Under the pieces are notes generated by a model. It was not told the origin of the DNA. It did not search any database and saw nothing but the letters and a program-made list of their open reading frames with translations. This document shows, piece by piece, positions 52,399 to 60,795 of a stretch of 64,000 bases of DNA. The position numbers and the translations under genes were made by a program. The stretch lies in the NCBI RefSeq assembly GCF_028293835.1, contig NZ_JAQGNX010000144.1:1-64000 (forward strand), written 5' to 3'. This stretch comes from Pseudomonas sp. (lineage in GTDB: Bacteria > Pseudomonadota > Gammaproteobacteria > Pseudomonadales > Pseudomonadaceae). Each line of letters begins with the position of its first letter. Position 1 is the first letter of the stretch.

Positions 52399-52436
52399 AT
52401 ACAGTAGACGCCCATACCAATTTGATATGCCTAGCC

Positions 52437-53339
52437 ATGAACTTCAAGCAAGTCGAAGCGTTCCGAGCGGTAATGTTGAGCGGCTCGATGACCGCCGCGG
52501 CGGAGTCGCTGCATACCTCGCAACCCAACATCAGTCGGCTTATCGCACAGCTGGAACGCAGCAGCGGCTTCAAGTTATTCGAACGTGTCGCCGGGCGATT
52601 GTTGCCCACCGATGAAGGGGCAGCGTTGTTCGCTGACGTCGAGCGGGCCTTTATCGGTCTGCAGAGCCTGCAACACTCCGCGCACAACATTCGGCGCGCT
52701 GGCACCGGCAGGCTGCGCATCGCGGCAGTACCGTCGTTGTCGCTGACGGTCTTGCCCCGAGTGATCCAACGGTTTCGCCAGCAAAATCCTGATGTGGCGA
52801 TTTCAATCCATACCAATGAGTCGCCCATGGTTGCGCATTGGACTGCCTCGCACTTCTGCGACCTCGGCCTGGCTTCCTACATCGGCGATCAAACCCCAGG
52901 CGTTCGGCCGGAACTGATGTGTGACGTTCCTGGGGTCTGTGTGTTTGCTAAAGGGCACAGGCTGGCGGCATTGACCGCGATTGGCCCCGAGGATTTGAAG
53001 GACGAAGAGTTTGTGTCTTTGATACATGACGACGGCACACGGGCGCGCATTGATCGTGTATTCGCCGAGCCCAGGGACCAACGCAAGTTGAATGTCGAAA
53101 CGCCCTTCGCAGCGACTATCTGTTCGTTGGTGGCACTGGGGTTGGGGGTCAGCATCGTTAATCCAATGGTTGCACTTGAATACATGCACATGGGTATCGA
53201 GATACGTCCGTTTCGGCCGCAAATCAGCTTTCCGACCTACCTGTTATTGCCCTCCGATCGCCCGCAGACACTGCTGGCCCAGCGGTTTGGAGTGCTGATT
53301 AATCAGATGCTGGGCGAGGCCACCAAGGATTGGCAGTAG
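52437..53339 (+). CDS. LysR-family regulator, OccR/NocR-like
   Basis: This 300-residue regulator begins MNFKQVEAFRAVMLSGSMTA, followed by AAESLHTSQPNISRLIAQLE, the N-terminal HTH of the opine-type LysR branch. Its effector domain (about 90-290) has LRIAAVPSLSLTVLPRVIQRF. I use ATG 52437; the open frame begins at 52383 but would add residues before the family's N-terminus. It is divergent from the leftward import/lyase operon and probably controls it. A sister LysR at 53531 shares the QVEAF-AVM-GSMT opening. Confidence 0.88.
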   Translation: MNFKQVEAFRAVMLSGSMTAAAESLHTSQPNISRLIAQLERSSGFKLFERVAGRLLPTDEGAALFADVERAFIGLQSLQHSAHNIRRAGTGRLRIAAVPSLSLTVLPRVIQRFRQQNPDVAISIHTNESPMVAHWTASHFCDLGLASYIGDQTPGVRPELMCDVPGVCVFAKGHRLAALTAIGPEDLKDEEFVSLIHDDGTRARIDRVFAEPRDQRKLNVETPFAATICSLVALGLGVSIVNPMVALEYMHMGIEIRPFRPQISFPTYLLLPSDRPQTLLAQRFGVLINQMLGEATKDWQ

Positions 53340-53372
53340 GAGATATGACAGTACGAGAGCCCGCCCCCGTAT

Positions 53373-53500
53373 TCGACGCTGCGCTGTCGTGCAGCAAACA
53401 CGAAACCTGGAGCTGCCGAAGGCTGTGATAGGTCGGGTCGAGGTAAACCGGTTCTCGGTCGAATCGCAGCCTTCGGCAGCTCCTACAGATTTTATTCGTA
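53373..53500 (-). repeat. Long intergenic repeat, copy 3 (inverted, partial)
   Basis: Read on the minus strand it is TAAAATCTGTAGGAGCTGCC, GAAGGCTGCGATTCGACCG, a middle with GAACCGG, the opposing arm CAGCCTTCGGCAGCTCC and a tail with CGACAGCGCAGCGTCGAAT. Lead and tail match copies at 24166 and 47529, but the orientation is reversed and the far tail is missing. It lies between the converging ends of two LysR genes. Confidence 0.7.
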
Positions 53501-53530
53501 AGACAACGAGTTATGGGTCGTTGTTAGCGC

Positions 53531-54436
53531 CTATAGGCCTTCGGCCAGACGCTCAACCAGCCCAGCGTTATACGCCAGGAACTCGCTGGAAAACACGTCC
53601 ATCAAGCCGCCGCCTCGCTGGGTTTTCGAGCGAATGACCAAAAAGCCAGTGTCGATATGGACGCTCAGTGGGCGAACTTCCAGGCCGCGTCCGACAAAGT
53701 CCCGGGCGGTGTTGGGATCGACCACGCAAACCCCCAGCCCTTGTGCGACCAGTGCGCATGCGGTGTACGACAGACCTGTCTCGATGCGGATGGTGCGTGG
53801 CACTTCAGCAAACGCCAGGTCTACACCCGCAGCAAACAATGACCCGGAAGCGAGACCGATAAACTGCTCATTGGCCAGGTCCTCCGGTCTTAAAATGTTA
53901 TGGGCGGTCAGCGGATGCCCTTGCGGCAGCACAACAACAGACGCCAGCGGCACCGACTGGATGTCCAGGCCATGACGGTCCAGCGGCCCCTCGGCGTAGC
54001 CAATATCCGCTTGCCCGGCGGCAATCATCTCCGCCACCAAATGTGAAGGCACGCCCAGTAACGTGACCTGAAGCTGTGGTCGGGTCGCGAGAAAGTCCGC
54101 CAGGAACATCGGTAGAAGGGTATTGGCCACAGCGGGCATGGCCGCGATTCGTAATGACCCCGCCGTGTGCTGACGAATGCCGACCGCGAGGCGAGCAATA
54201 CGCTCCAGACCGATGAAGGAACGGTCCACCTCAGCCACTAACGCCGTGGCCCCTGCGGTTGGCAGCAGTTGGTTGCCACGTCGCTCGAACAACGCGAACG
54301 AAACGGCCTCTTCGAAATCGCGAATCAACCGAGTGACCGCAGGCTGGGTAATGGCCATCAGGTCCGCAGCGCCGGTCATGCTGCCTGTGCGCATCACCGC
54401 ATGGAACGCTTCGACTTGCCTCAGGTTAAGCCTCAC
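53531..54436 (-). CDS. LysR-family regulator, OccR/NocR-like (second)
   Basis: This 301-residue regulator has an N-terminal HTH (MRLNLRQVEAFHAVMRTGSM, then TGAADLMAITQPAVTRLIRDFE) and an effector domain (about 92-290, with LRIAAMPAVANTLLPMFLADF). It is divergent from the rightward permease/oxidase operon across about 180 bp containing a palindrome and is its likely regulator. It resembles the LysR at 52437, so the two operons may answer to related ligands. The gene lies tail to tail with that LysR. Confidence 0.88.
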   Translation of the reverse strand: MRLNLRQVEAFHAVMRTGSMTGAADLMAITQPAVTRLIRDFEEAVSFALFERRGNQLLPTAGATALVAEVDRSFIGLERIARLAVGIRQHTAGSLRIAAMPAVANTLLPMFLADFLATRPQLQVTLLGVPSHLVAEMIAAGQADIGYAEGPLDRHGLDIQSVPLASVVVLPQGHPLTAHNILRPEDLANEQFIGLASGSLFAAGVDLAFAEVPRTIRIETGLSYTACALVAQGLGVCVVDPNTARDFVGRGLEVRPLSVHIDTGFLVIRSKTQRGGGLMDVFSSEFLAYNAGLVERLAEGL

Positions 54437-54460
54437 TCATGCCTCCATAACATTTGGTCA

Positions 54461-54476
54461 TTTCGAAACCTCGAAA
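54461..54476. promoter_or_regulatory. Candidate LysR operator before the permease/oxidase operon
   Basis: TTTCGAAACCTCGAAA has perfect 6-bp arms (TTTCGA / TCGAAA) around AACC. It lies 24 bases from the start of the divergent LysR gene, a common place for a LysR site. The rest of the gap up to 54618 shows no second clear site. Confidence 0.4.
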
Positions 54477-54618
54477 AGTGATTATGGATCATGCAGCAAC
54501 AATGAGAAATTGGCCCCAGAAAAATTATTAGGCGGCCGCTAAGCGGTTGCTCGCGGGTTGTCCGCTCTCTTCGTCTCTGCCGTATCCGCTGCTCACGTTG
54601 GTGAGTCGGGAGCGTGTT

Positions 54619-55329
54619 GTGTCCTTCTGGCAATTAATGGGTTTCGGCGTCAATGGCTGGGCCGTCGACCTGTTATGGGCGACCGTCATCACCTGCGCCA
54701 TTGCGTTATGTGGTTTCTTGCTCGGCGCGGTGATCGGCTGTTTGGGCTGCTGGGCCAAGCTGTCGTCATTGCTGTTGCCGCGTCTGATGGCGGATGCCTA
54801 CACCACGGTGCTGCGCGGCGTTCCCGATTTGTTGGTGATCTACCTAATGTATTTCGGCAGCAGTATGGTTCTGACCGACGTGGCGAAATGGTTTGGGATC
54901 AGCGGCTTTTTCGGATTACCGGCCTTCCTCGTTGGCACCGTCGCCATCGGCGTTGTCTCCGGCGCTTACCAGATTGAAGTCCTGCGTGGCGCGTTCGGTT
55001 GCGTTCCGGGCGGCACCATCGAAGCCGCACGGGCATTGGGGCTTTCGGGCTGGCGCTTGCTGCTGTTGATCGTGGTCCCGCAGACCTTGCTGCATGCGCT
55101 GCCGGGATTGGGCAACGTCTGGCTATTGGTGCTGAAAGAGTCGGCCCTGATCTCCGTGGTCGGTGTCGTCGAACTGATGCGCCAAGCGCAAATCGGCGCA
55201 GGCGCAACCCATCAACCGTTTTACTTCTACCTGGCTGCAGGTGCTTTGTACCTGTTTGTCACGCTGCTCAGCGGCCACGGTTTACGCCGCCTTGAACGAC
55301 GGCTGGCGCGTCCCATGGGGAGAAGTTAA
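54619..55329 (+). CDS. Amino-acid-type ABC permease (HisQ/OccQ-like), second system
   Basis: This 236-residue membrane permease shows the family stretch YQIEVLRGAFGCVPGGTIEA, then ARALGLSGWRLLLLIVVPQ near residues 117-155. I prefer GTG 54619 with GGGAG at 54608-54612; an ATG at 54547 is in frame but would add 24 residues that lack family pattern. It overlaps the next permease by one base (TAATG). With 55329-56018 and the binding protein at 56057 it forms a second importer, but no ATPase gene accompanies it. Confidence 0.87.
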   Translation: MSFWQLMGFGVNGWAVDLLWATVITCAIALCGFLLGAVIGCLGCWAKLSSLLLPRLMADAYTTVLRGVPDLLVIYLMYFGSSMVLTDVAKWFGISGFFGLPAFLVGTVAIGVVSGAYQIEVLRGAFGCVPGGTIEAARALGLSGWRLLLLIVVPQTLLHALPGLGNVWLLVLKESALISVVGVVELMRQAQIGAGATHQPFYFYLAAGALYLFVTLLSGHGLRRLERRLARPMGRS

Positions 55330-56018
55330 TGGATTGGGTCTTTTTGCTCGACTGCTTTCAACGGCTACTGCGCGGCTTGCCGCTGACGTTGAAATTGGCT
55401 GGCTTTTCCTGCCTCGCTGGTTTTTTCCTCGCTTGGTTGGTGTGTGCCATGCGCTTGTCAGGACGGCGCGCACTGGACTACCCGGCTCGGGTGTTTGTCG
55501 AGGTATTCCGCGGCACGCCGTTGCTGGTGCAATTGTTCATTTTCTATTACGGCTTCGGCCAATTTGCCTGGCTGCGGGAAAGCTTCGCCTGGACATACCT
55601 GCGCGACGCGTACTGGTGCGCATTGTTAGCCCTGACGCTGAATACCGCCGCTTACGCCAGTGAGATTCTGCGCGGAGGCGTGCTCTCGGTGGCACGCGGA
55701 CCCAAGGAAGCCGCCATCGCGTTGGGCATGACGCGCACGCAAATCTGGCGCTACGTGATCCTGCCGCTGGCGTGGCGCCAAATGCTACCCGCCTACGGCA
55801 ACGAAATCATTTTGATGGTCAAGTCGACGTCCCTGGCGTCGATTGTGACCTTGATGGAAGTCACGGGCATCGCCGCCAAATTGATCTCTGAAAGCTACCG
55901 GCCGGTGGAAGTTTTCCTCTGCGCCGGAGCGATTTACCTGACCCTCAACTTCCTGATTACACGCTGCATTGCACTGCTTGAGTCGCGGATGAACCGGGCT
56001 GCAAGGGCTAGGCGTTAA
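55329..56018 (+). CDS. Amino-acid-type ABC permease (HisM/OccM-like), second system
   Basis: This 229-residue membrane permease has ASEILRGGVLSVARGPKEAA followed by IALGMTRTQIWRYVILPLAW in its coupling loop region (about 112-151). Helices fill the rest. It pairs with the 54619 permease. The binding protein gene starts 38 bases downstream. Confidence 0.9.
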   Translation: MDWVFLLDCFQRLLRGLPLTLKLAGFSCLAGFFLAWLVCAMRLSGRRALDYPARVFVEVFRGTPLLVQLFIFYYGFGQFAWLRESFAWTYLRDAYWCALLALTLNTAAYASEILRGGVLSVARGPKEAAIALGMTRTQIWRYVILPLAWRQMLPAYGNEIILMVKSTSLASIVTLMEVTGIAAKLISESYRPVEVFLCAGAIYLTLNFLITRCIALLESRMNRAARARR

Positions 56019-56056
56019 CGATGAAAAACCGTCCGATAACCTGCTGGGGAAATGCC

Positions 56057-56902
56057 ATGTCGTGGAAAGTAATGCTGGGAAGTGTGCTGGCGGTGTGTTT
56101 GTCAGGCACAGGAGTTCAGGCGGCGGAACAGCCGGTATTGAAGATTGTCACCGAGGGCGCTTACGCCCCTTGGAACTTCATTCGTCCCGGCGGCCAAGTG
56201 GACGGCTTCGAGATTGATCTGGCCCATGACCTTTGTACGCGGATGCAGGTGCGTTGCGAAATCACTGCGCAGGACTGGGATGGCCTGATTCCGTCACTCA
56301 ATGCGGGCAAATTCGATGCAATCATGGCCGGCATGAGCATCACCGAAAAGCGCCAGGAAGTGATTGCTTTCAGCCGGCCCTACGCGGCACCGCTGAATAG
56401 CTTTCTGGTGATGGACAAAGGCTCGCTGGCAGCGCTGCCAGGGGCTCAGGCGGTGATCAACCTGGACCAGAACGAAGCGGGCGCCAAAGCCTTGGTTGAA
56501 CAGATGAAACCGCTGCTCAAAGGCAAAGTGTTGGGCGTCCAAGGCTCAACCACCGCCTCGGCGTTCGCCGCGAAATACCTGTCTGACATCGTTGAAGTGC
56601 GGGAATACAAAACCGTCGATGCGCACAACCTTGATCTATTGAGCGGCCGTATCGATGCCGTGTTGGCCAATGCCGTGGTATTGAAACAGGCCACCGGCCA
56701 AGCGGACATGCAAGGTACGAAATTGGCTGGCCCCATCTTCGCCGGTGGCGTGTTTGGGCCTGGTATCGCTGTCGGCCTTCGTAAAGGCGACAGCGAGTTG
56801 AAAGCACACTTCGACCAGGCGATTACCGCCGCCGTGGCCGACGGCACCTTGAAAAAATTATCCGAAAAATGGCTGAAACTGGATGTGACACCGAATCAGT
56901 GA
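56057..56902 (+). CDS. Family 3 binding protein (OccT/NocT-like), second system
   Basis: This 281-residue periplasmic binding protein has a signal peptide cleaved near GVQAAEQP (about residues 19-26), then KIVTEGAYAPWNFIRPGGQV near 30-49, GFEIDLAHDLCTRM and AIMAGMSITEKRQEVIAFSR near 91-110. This fits lysine/arginine/opine binding proteins. I prefer ATG 56057 with GGGGAA upstream; ATG 56021 would put 12 extra residues before the signal peptide. The FAD oxidase gene starts 53 bases after its stop. Confidence 0.88.
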   Translation: MSWKVMLGSVLAVCLSGTGVQAAEQPVLKIVTEGAYAPWNFIRPGGQVDGFEIDLAHDLCTRMQVRCEITAQDWDGLIPSLNAGKFDAIMAGMSITEKRQEVIAFSRPYAAPLNSFLVMDKGSLAALPGAQAVINLDQNEAGAKALVEQMKPLLKGKVLGVQGSTTASAFAAKYLSDIVEVREYKTVDAHNLDLLSGRIDAVLANAVVLKQATGQADMQGTKLAGPIFAGGVFGPGIAVGLRKGDSELKAHFDQAITAAVADGTLKKLSEKWLKLDVTPNQ

Positions 56903-56955
56903 CAGCTCCCACAGATGGAATGAATATCCGTTATGGGCGCAAAGGAGCAGTTTCA

Positions 56956-58089
56956 ATGAGTGTCGACTCGGTAGTGGTCGTAGGCGGAGGGCTGGTGGGA
57001 TTGGCCGTCGCTTACGGGCTGGCGTGCAGCGGTGCCAAGGTGCGCCTGCTGGATGAAGGCGACCGTGCCTGGCGTGCAGCTCGGGGCAATTTTGGTTTGG
57101 TGTGGGTGCAGGGCAAAGGCTACGGCAACCCCGAGTATGCCCGCTGGACCCGAACCTCGTCGGTTTTGTGGCCGCAACTGGCGAAAGACTTGCTGCATGC
57201 CACCGATATCAACGTGCAGCTGCGCCAGCCCGGTGGCTTTTTGCTGTGCCTGAGCGACGCCGAATTGGCTGAAGAAAGTGAACGTCTGCGCTGGTTGCAC
57301 GAAGCCCTGGACGGCGACTACCCCTACGAAGTGCTGGACCCGGTCAGTTTACGTCGACGGTTACCTGGCGTAGGCCCGGACATTGTCGGCGCCTGCTACT
57401 CGCCCGCCGATGGCCACGTCAATCCGCTGTTATTGCTGCGGGCCTTGAGCGTCGCGGCGCAAAAACGCGGCGTGATGATTGAAACCGGACGCCACGTCAC
57501 GGGCATTACTCGATCCGGCGATGGCTATTGCTTAGAGGGCACCACCCAGCAATGGCTGGCGGATAAGGTAGTGCTGGCGGCCGGTTTAGGTAATCAAACG
57601 TTGGCTGCGCAAGTCGGACTTGATGTACCGGTAAAGCCCAACCGAGGGCAGATTCTGGTCACCGAACGGATTGCGCCGTTTCTCGACTACCCGACCAATT
57701 ACGTGCGGCAAACCGCCGAGGGCAGCGTCCAATTGGGCGACTCCCATGAAGCTGCGGGTTTGAATGATGACACCAGCGTCAGCGTCATGGCGGAACTGGC
57801 CCGACGCGCAGTCACCTGTTTCCCCCGGTTGGCCGGGATCAATGTAGTCAGGGCCTGGGGCGCCTTGCGGGTGTTAAGCCCGGATGGCTACCCGATTTAT
57901 CAACAGTCCGTCGACTGCCCCGGCGTGTACGCGGTCACTTGCCACAGCGGGGTAACCCTGGCGGCCGCCCACGTCTATCGGATTGCCCCATGGATCGCCG
58001 GAGGTGAAGCCCCGTCGGGTCTGGAAGTGTTCAGTGATCGACGATTTGCCGCGAGTCCCCCTGATAATGGAGCGAGCCATGTGCAGTGA
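56956..58089 (+). CDS. FAD-dependent amine/opine oxidase subunit (DAO fold, OoxB/HcnC-like)
   Basis: This 377-residue flavoprotein of the D-amino-acid-oxidase/glycine-oxidase fold has the FAD-binding VVVGGGLVGLAVAYGLACSG in blocks (residues 6-25), a C-terminal GVTLAAAHVYRIAPWIAGG and NRGQILVTERIAP in the middle. Partner genes downstream code for a small 2Fe-2S protein and an FAD/NAD-type protein, the composition of octopine/nopaline oxidase, D-hydroxyproline dehydrogenase and HCN synthase. It would oxidize the C-N bond of an imported amino acid derivative. ATG 56956 has AAAGGAG at 56941-56947. It overlaps the 2Fe-2S gene by 11 bases. Confidence 0.85.
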   Translation: MSVDSVVVVGGGLVGLAVAYGLACSGAKVRLLDEGDRAWRAARGNFGLVWVQGKGYGNPEYARWTRTSSVLWPQLAKDLLHATDINVQLRQPGGFLLCLSDAELAEESERLRWLHEALDGDYPYEVLDPVSLRRRLPGVGPDIVGACYSPADGHVNPLLLLRALSVAAQKRGVMIETGRHVTGITRSGDGYCLEGTTQQWLADKVVLAAGLGNQTLAAQVGLDVPVKPNRGQILVTERIAPFLDYPTNYVRQTAEGSVQLGDSHEAAGLNDDTSVSVMAELARRAVTCFPRLAGINVVRAWGALRVLSPDGYPIYQQSVDCPGVYAVTCHSGVTLAAAHVYRIAPWIAGGEAPSGLEVFSDRRFAASPPDNGASHVQ

Positions 58090-58393
58090 CCCGCTGTTCC
58101 GCAGCCTTGAGCACACAGCAAACACTGTGGCTATTGAGTTCGATGGCGTTTCTTTGCAGGTGCCCGCAACGGTATCACTGGCTGCGGCACTGATTGCGGC
58201 TGGCATTCGCAAGACCCGAACCACCCCGGTCAGCCGCGCGCCGCGTACGGCATTTTGCATGATGGGTGTGTGCTTCGACTGTTTAGTAGAGATCGATGGC
58301 GTCTCGCGCCAAGCCTGTCAGGTGGTGGTTCATCCTGGCCTTGAGGTTCACAGCCACCACGCTGGCAACATCGAGGAAGACCGTAATGATTGA
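58079..58393 (+). CDS. Small 2Fe-2S subunit of the amine/opine oxidase complex
   Basis: This 104-residue ferredoxin-like protein has four cysteines of a 2Fe-2S site in CMMGVCFDCLVEIDGVSRQA followed by C (about residues 61-81). Length and layout match HcnA-like and opine-oxidase small subunits. It passes electrons between the two flavin subunits. I chose ATG 58079 with GGAG at 58069-58072 over an ATG at 58067; it overlaps the FAD subunit gene by 11 bases and the next gene by 8, a tightly coupled unit. Confidence 0.82.
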   Translation: MCSDPLFRSLEHTANTVAIEFDGVSLQVPATVSLAAALIAAGIRKTRTTPVSRAPRTAFCMMGVCFDCLVEIDGVSRQACQVVVHPGLEVHSHHAGNIEEDRND

Positions 58394-59762
58394 AACCATC
58401 GAGGTGGTCATTATTGGCGCTGGCCCTGCCGGATTGGCCGCCGCGCATCAGGCTCGAGCGTTGGGTTTGCAAGTCCGGGTGCTCGATGAGCAGCACAGCC
58501 CCGGCGGCCAGATTTATCGCGGCGTGAGGCATGCCCCTGCGGCTCGCCAAGCGTTGCTGGGTACGGACTATCAAGGGGGCGCGGCATTGGTTCGCGAGTT
58601 TCTTGCCAGTGGAGTGGATTACGTGCCCGGCGCCAGCGTGTGGTTAATCACTGCCGAGCGGCGTGTGCACTATTTAGTCGCGGGCAACGCACGGGTGGTT
58701 CAGGCGCAACGGGTAATTTTCTGTTGCGGCGCCTACGAGCGCCCCATGCCGATTCCCGGCTGGACCTTGCCCGGGGTCATGACCGCAGGCGCGGGTCAGG
58801 TGTTGTTCAAGAGTTCAGGTCAAGTGCCAGCCAGCAACGTGGTGCTGGCCGGCAGCGGCCCCCTGCTCTACTTACTGGCCTGGCAGTACCTGCAGGCCGG
58901 AATAAAAATCACTGCATTGGTGGACACCAGTAGCCGTCGTGACCTGGGCGGCGCGTTACGTCATTTGCCAGCAGCGTTCGCGGGCTGGCGGCAGTTGGCC
59001 AAGGGCATCGGCTATATAAGTGCGATCCGCCGTGCGGGAATTGCGTGGTATCGAGGCGCAACAAAACTGTCGGTTGAAGGCGTAACGTCTGCTGAAGCGT
59101 TGTCCTTTGAAGTCGGCGGTCGGACCCTTCGCATTGCCAGCGAGCTGATACTGCTGCACCAAGGCATCGTCCCCAATACGCAACCGACGCTGGCGTTGGG
59201 CGCCACGCACCGTTGGGATGAACGCCAATTGTGTTGGATCGCGCAACAGAACGCATGGGGCGAACTCAGCGTCCCCGGTTGCTTCATCGCGGGCGACGCG
59301 GCAGGTATCGACGGCGCCCAAGCCGCGTATTTGCAGGGACAGGTCGTGGCCATTGGCGTCGCACTTTCGTTGCAGCGTTTATCCGCAAAAGACGCCGGCC
59401 ATCGTACGGCTCCTTTGCTTAAAGCCCTACGGCGCTATCGCTGCATACGGCCTTTGCTGGAAACGCTCTATCGCCCGCAGGAGGAATTTCGCCGCCCGGC
59501 AAACGCCACGGTGGTGTGCCGCTGTGAGGAAGTCACCGCAGGCGACATTCGCGGTTATGCCGCGCTTGGCTGCCTTGGTCCCAACCAGACCAAAGCCTTC
59601 GGCCGCTGCGGCATGGGACCTTGCCAGGGTCGTATGTGTGGGCTGGCCGTCACCGAACTACTGGCTGCCGCCCACGACATGACGCCATCGGACGTCGGAT
59701 ATTACCGTATCCGCCCTCCCCTTAAACCCATCACGCTGGCCGAACTGGCCACTGAGCATTGA
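58386..59762 (+). CDS. FAD/NAD(P)-type subunit of the amine/opine oxidase complex (OoxA/HcnB-like)
   Basis: This 458-residue protein has an N-terminal FAD motif VVIIGAGPAGLAAAHQARAL (residues 7-26), a second nucleotide motif NVVLAGSGPLLYLLAWQ near 152-168 and a C-terminal BFD-like cysteine region: CRCEEVT near 375 and GRCGMGPCQGRMC near 402-414. This is the large subunit layout of OoxA, HcnB and hydroxyproline dehydrogenase. ATG 58386 overlaps the 2Fe-2S stop by 8 bases; open codons upstream belong to the other frame. RidA follows after 39 bases. Confidence 0.86.
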   Translation: MIETIEVVIIGAGPAGLAAAHQARALGLQVRVLDEQHSPGGQIYRGVRHAPAARQALLGTDYQGGAALVREFLASGVDYVPGASVWLITAERRVHYLVAGNARVVQAQRVIFCCGAYERPMPIPGWTLPGVMTAGAGQVLFKSSGQVPASNVVLAGSGPLLYLLAWQYLQAGIKITALVDTSSRRDLGGALRHLPAAFAGWRQLAKGIGYISAIRRAGIAWYRGATKLSVEGVTSAEALSFEVGGRTLRIASELILLHQGIVPNTQPTLALGATHRWDERQLCWIAQQNAWGELSVPGCFIAGDAAGIDGAQAAYLQGQVVAIGVALSLQRLSAKDAGHRTAPLLKALRRYRCIRPLLETLYRPQEEFRRPANATVVCRCEEVTAGDIRGYAALGCLGPNQTKAFGRCGMGPCQGRMCGLAVTELLAAAHDMTPSDVGYYRIRPPLKPITLAELATEH

Positions 59763-59801
59763 CTCAAAACCTACCCAAAACTGACCAAAGGAACCTGTGC
59801 C

Positions 59802-60155
59802 ATGAGTTCGATTCAACGCCAAGAGAGCAACGCGAAACTTAGCCGTGTAGTAGTCCATAACGGCGTCGCCTGGCTGGCCGGCGTGGCGCCCGCTGACTGC
59901 ACCCAAGACATCAGCGGGCAAACACGCCAGACCTTGGCGCGAATTGACGAAGTGCTGGCACTCGCTGGCACTGACCGTCAGCGCTTGTTGTCGGTACAAA
60001 TATGGATGTCTGACATGGCCCGCGACGTCGATGCCATGAACGCCGAATGGACCGCTTGGTTGGGTGACGCTGGCCGGCCCGCCCGTGCGACCTGCCAAGT
60101 CGCATTCGATGACCCTGACCTGTTAGTGGAAATCATCGTTACAGCAGCCGTTTAA
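59802..60155 (+). CDS. RidA-family imine/enamine deaminase
   Basis: This 117-residue YjgF/RidA protein has VAWLAGVAPAD near residues 22-32, the RidA consensus arginine region RPARATCQVAFDDPDLLVEI near 92-111, and the usual length. RidA proteins hydrolyse reactive imines and enamines. An amine or opine oxidase produces such an imine, so its position at the end of the oxidase operon is a natural fit: it would clear the product to a keto acid and ammonia. It starts 39 bases after the oxidase subunit, with AAAGGAA upstream of its ATG. Confidence 0.86.
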   Translation: MSSIQRQESNAKLSRVVVHNGVAWLAGVAPADCTQDISGQTRQTLARIDEVLALAGTDRQRLLSVQIWMSDMARDVDAMNAEWTAWLGDAGRPARATCQVAFDDPDLLVEIIVTAAV

Positions 60156-60219
60156 GTTTTGCTGGAAGGCTGCCAGACTGATTGGCAGCCAATTTCCAGG
60201 CAGATTTGCAGAGAGCACC

Positions 60220-60795
60220 ATGATCCAGATTCGCCCTATGACCGCCGCAGATTTCCCACGCTTCTGGCCGACCTTTCAGGCAGTCGTCATTGCCCGGGAA
60301 ACCTATGCCTACGACCCGGCAACCACCGAGGAGCAAGCGCTTCAGTTGTGGCTAAATGCCCCGTTGCACACGCTGATCGCTGAAGATGATGGCGTGTTGC
60401 TCGGCAGTTATTACCTCAAGGCCAATGCCGCCGGTCCCGGCAGCCATGTCAGCAATTGCGGCTACATGGTCAGCGAGACCGCCCGTGGGCGTGGCGTTGC
60501 CCGGATGATGTGCGAACACTCGCAACAACTGGCGCGTGACAGCGGCTTTTTGGCCATGCAGTTCAACTCAGTGGTCGCCAGCAACGAAGTAGCCGTCGCG
60601 CTGTGGCACACCCTGGGCTTTGAAACAGTTGGACGCTTGCCCCGTGCGTATCAACATGCCCGGCTAGGGCTGGTAGATTGCCTGGTGATGTACAAATGGC
60701 TGGCAGAGCCCGTTGTGGAACCGGCCTCTCCACGCACGCAATTGATTGGCCGCAAGAATATCGAGTCAGTGGTGTCTCGTCCGCGCCGGGGTTAA
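60220..60795 (+). CDS. GNAT-family N-acetyltransferase
   Basis: This 191-residue acetyltransferase has the acetyl-CoA motif VSETARGRGVARMM near residues 86-99 and the motif-B pattern VVASNEVAVALWHTLGFETV near 108-127 with a typical LWHTLGFE turn. It probably acetylates an amine. As the last gene of the oxidase operon (65-bp gap after RidA), it may modify an amino product or protect against a toxic analogue. The substrate is not predictable from sequence. Confidence 0.8.
   Translation: MIQIRPMTAADFPRFWPTFQAVVIARETYAYDPATTEEQALQLWLNAPLHTLIAEDDGVLLGSYYLKANAAGPGSHVSNCGYMVSETARGRGVARMMCEHSQQLARDSGFLAMQFNSVVASNEVAVALWHTLGFETVGRLPRAYQHARLGLVDCLVMYKWLAEPVVEPASPRTQLIGRKNIESVVSRPRRG

Noticed and set aside
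56956..59762. Hydrogen cyanide synthase (hcnABC)
   Set aside because: Subunit types match, but gene order is C-A-B-like, and an amino-acid importer, NocR-like LysR and RidA surround it. An opine or amine oxidase explains the context better.
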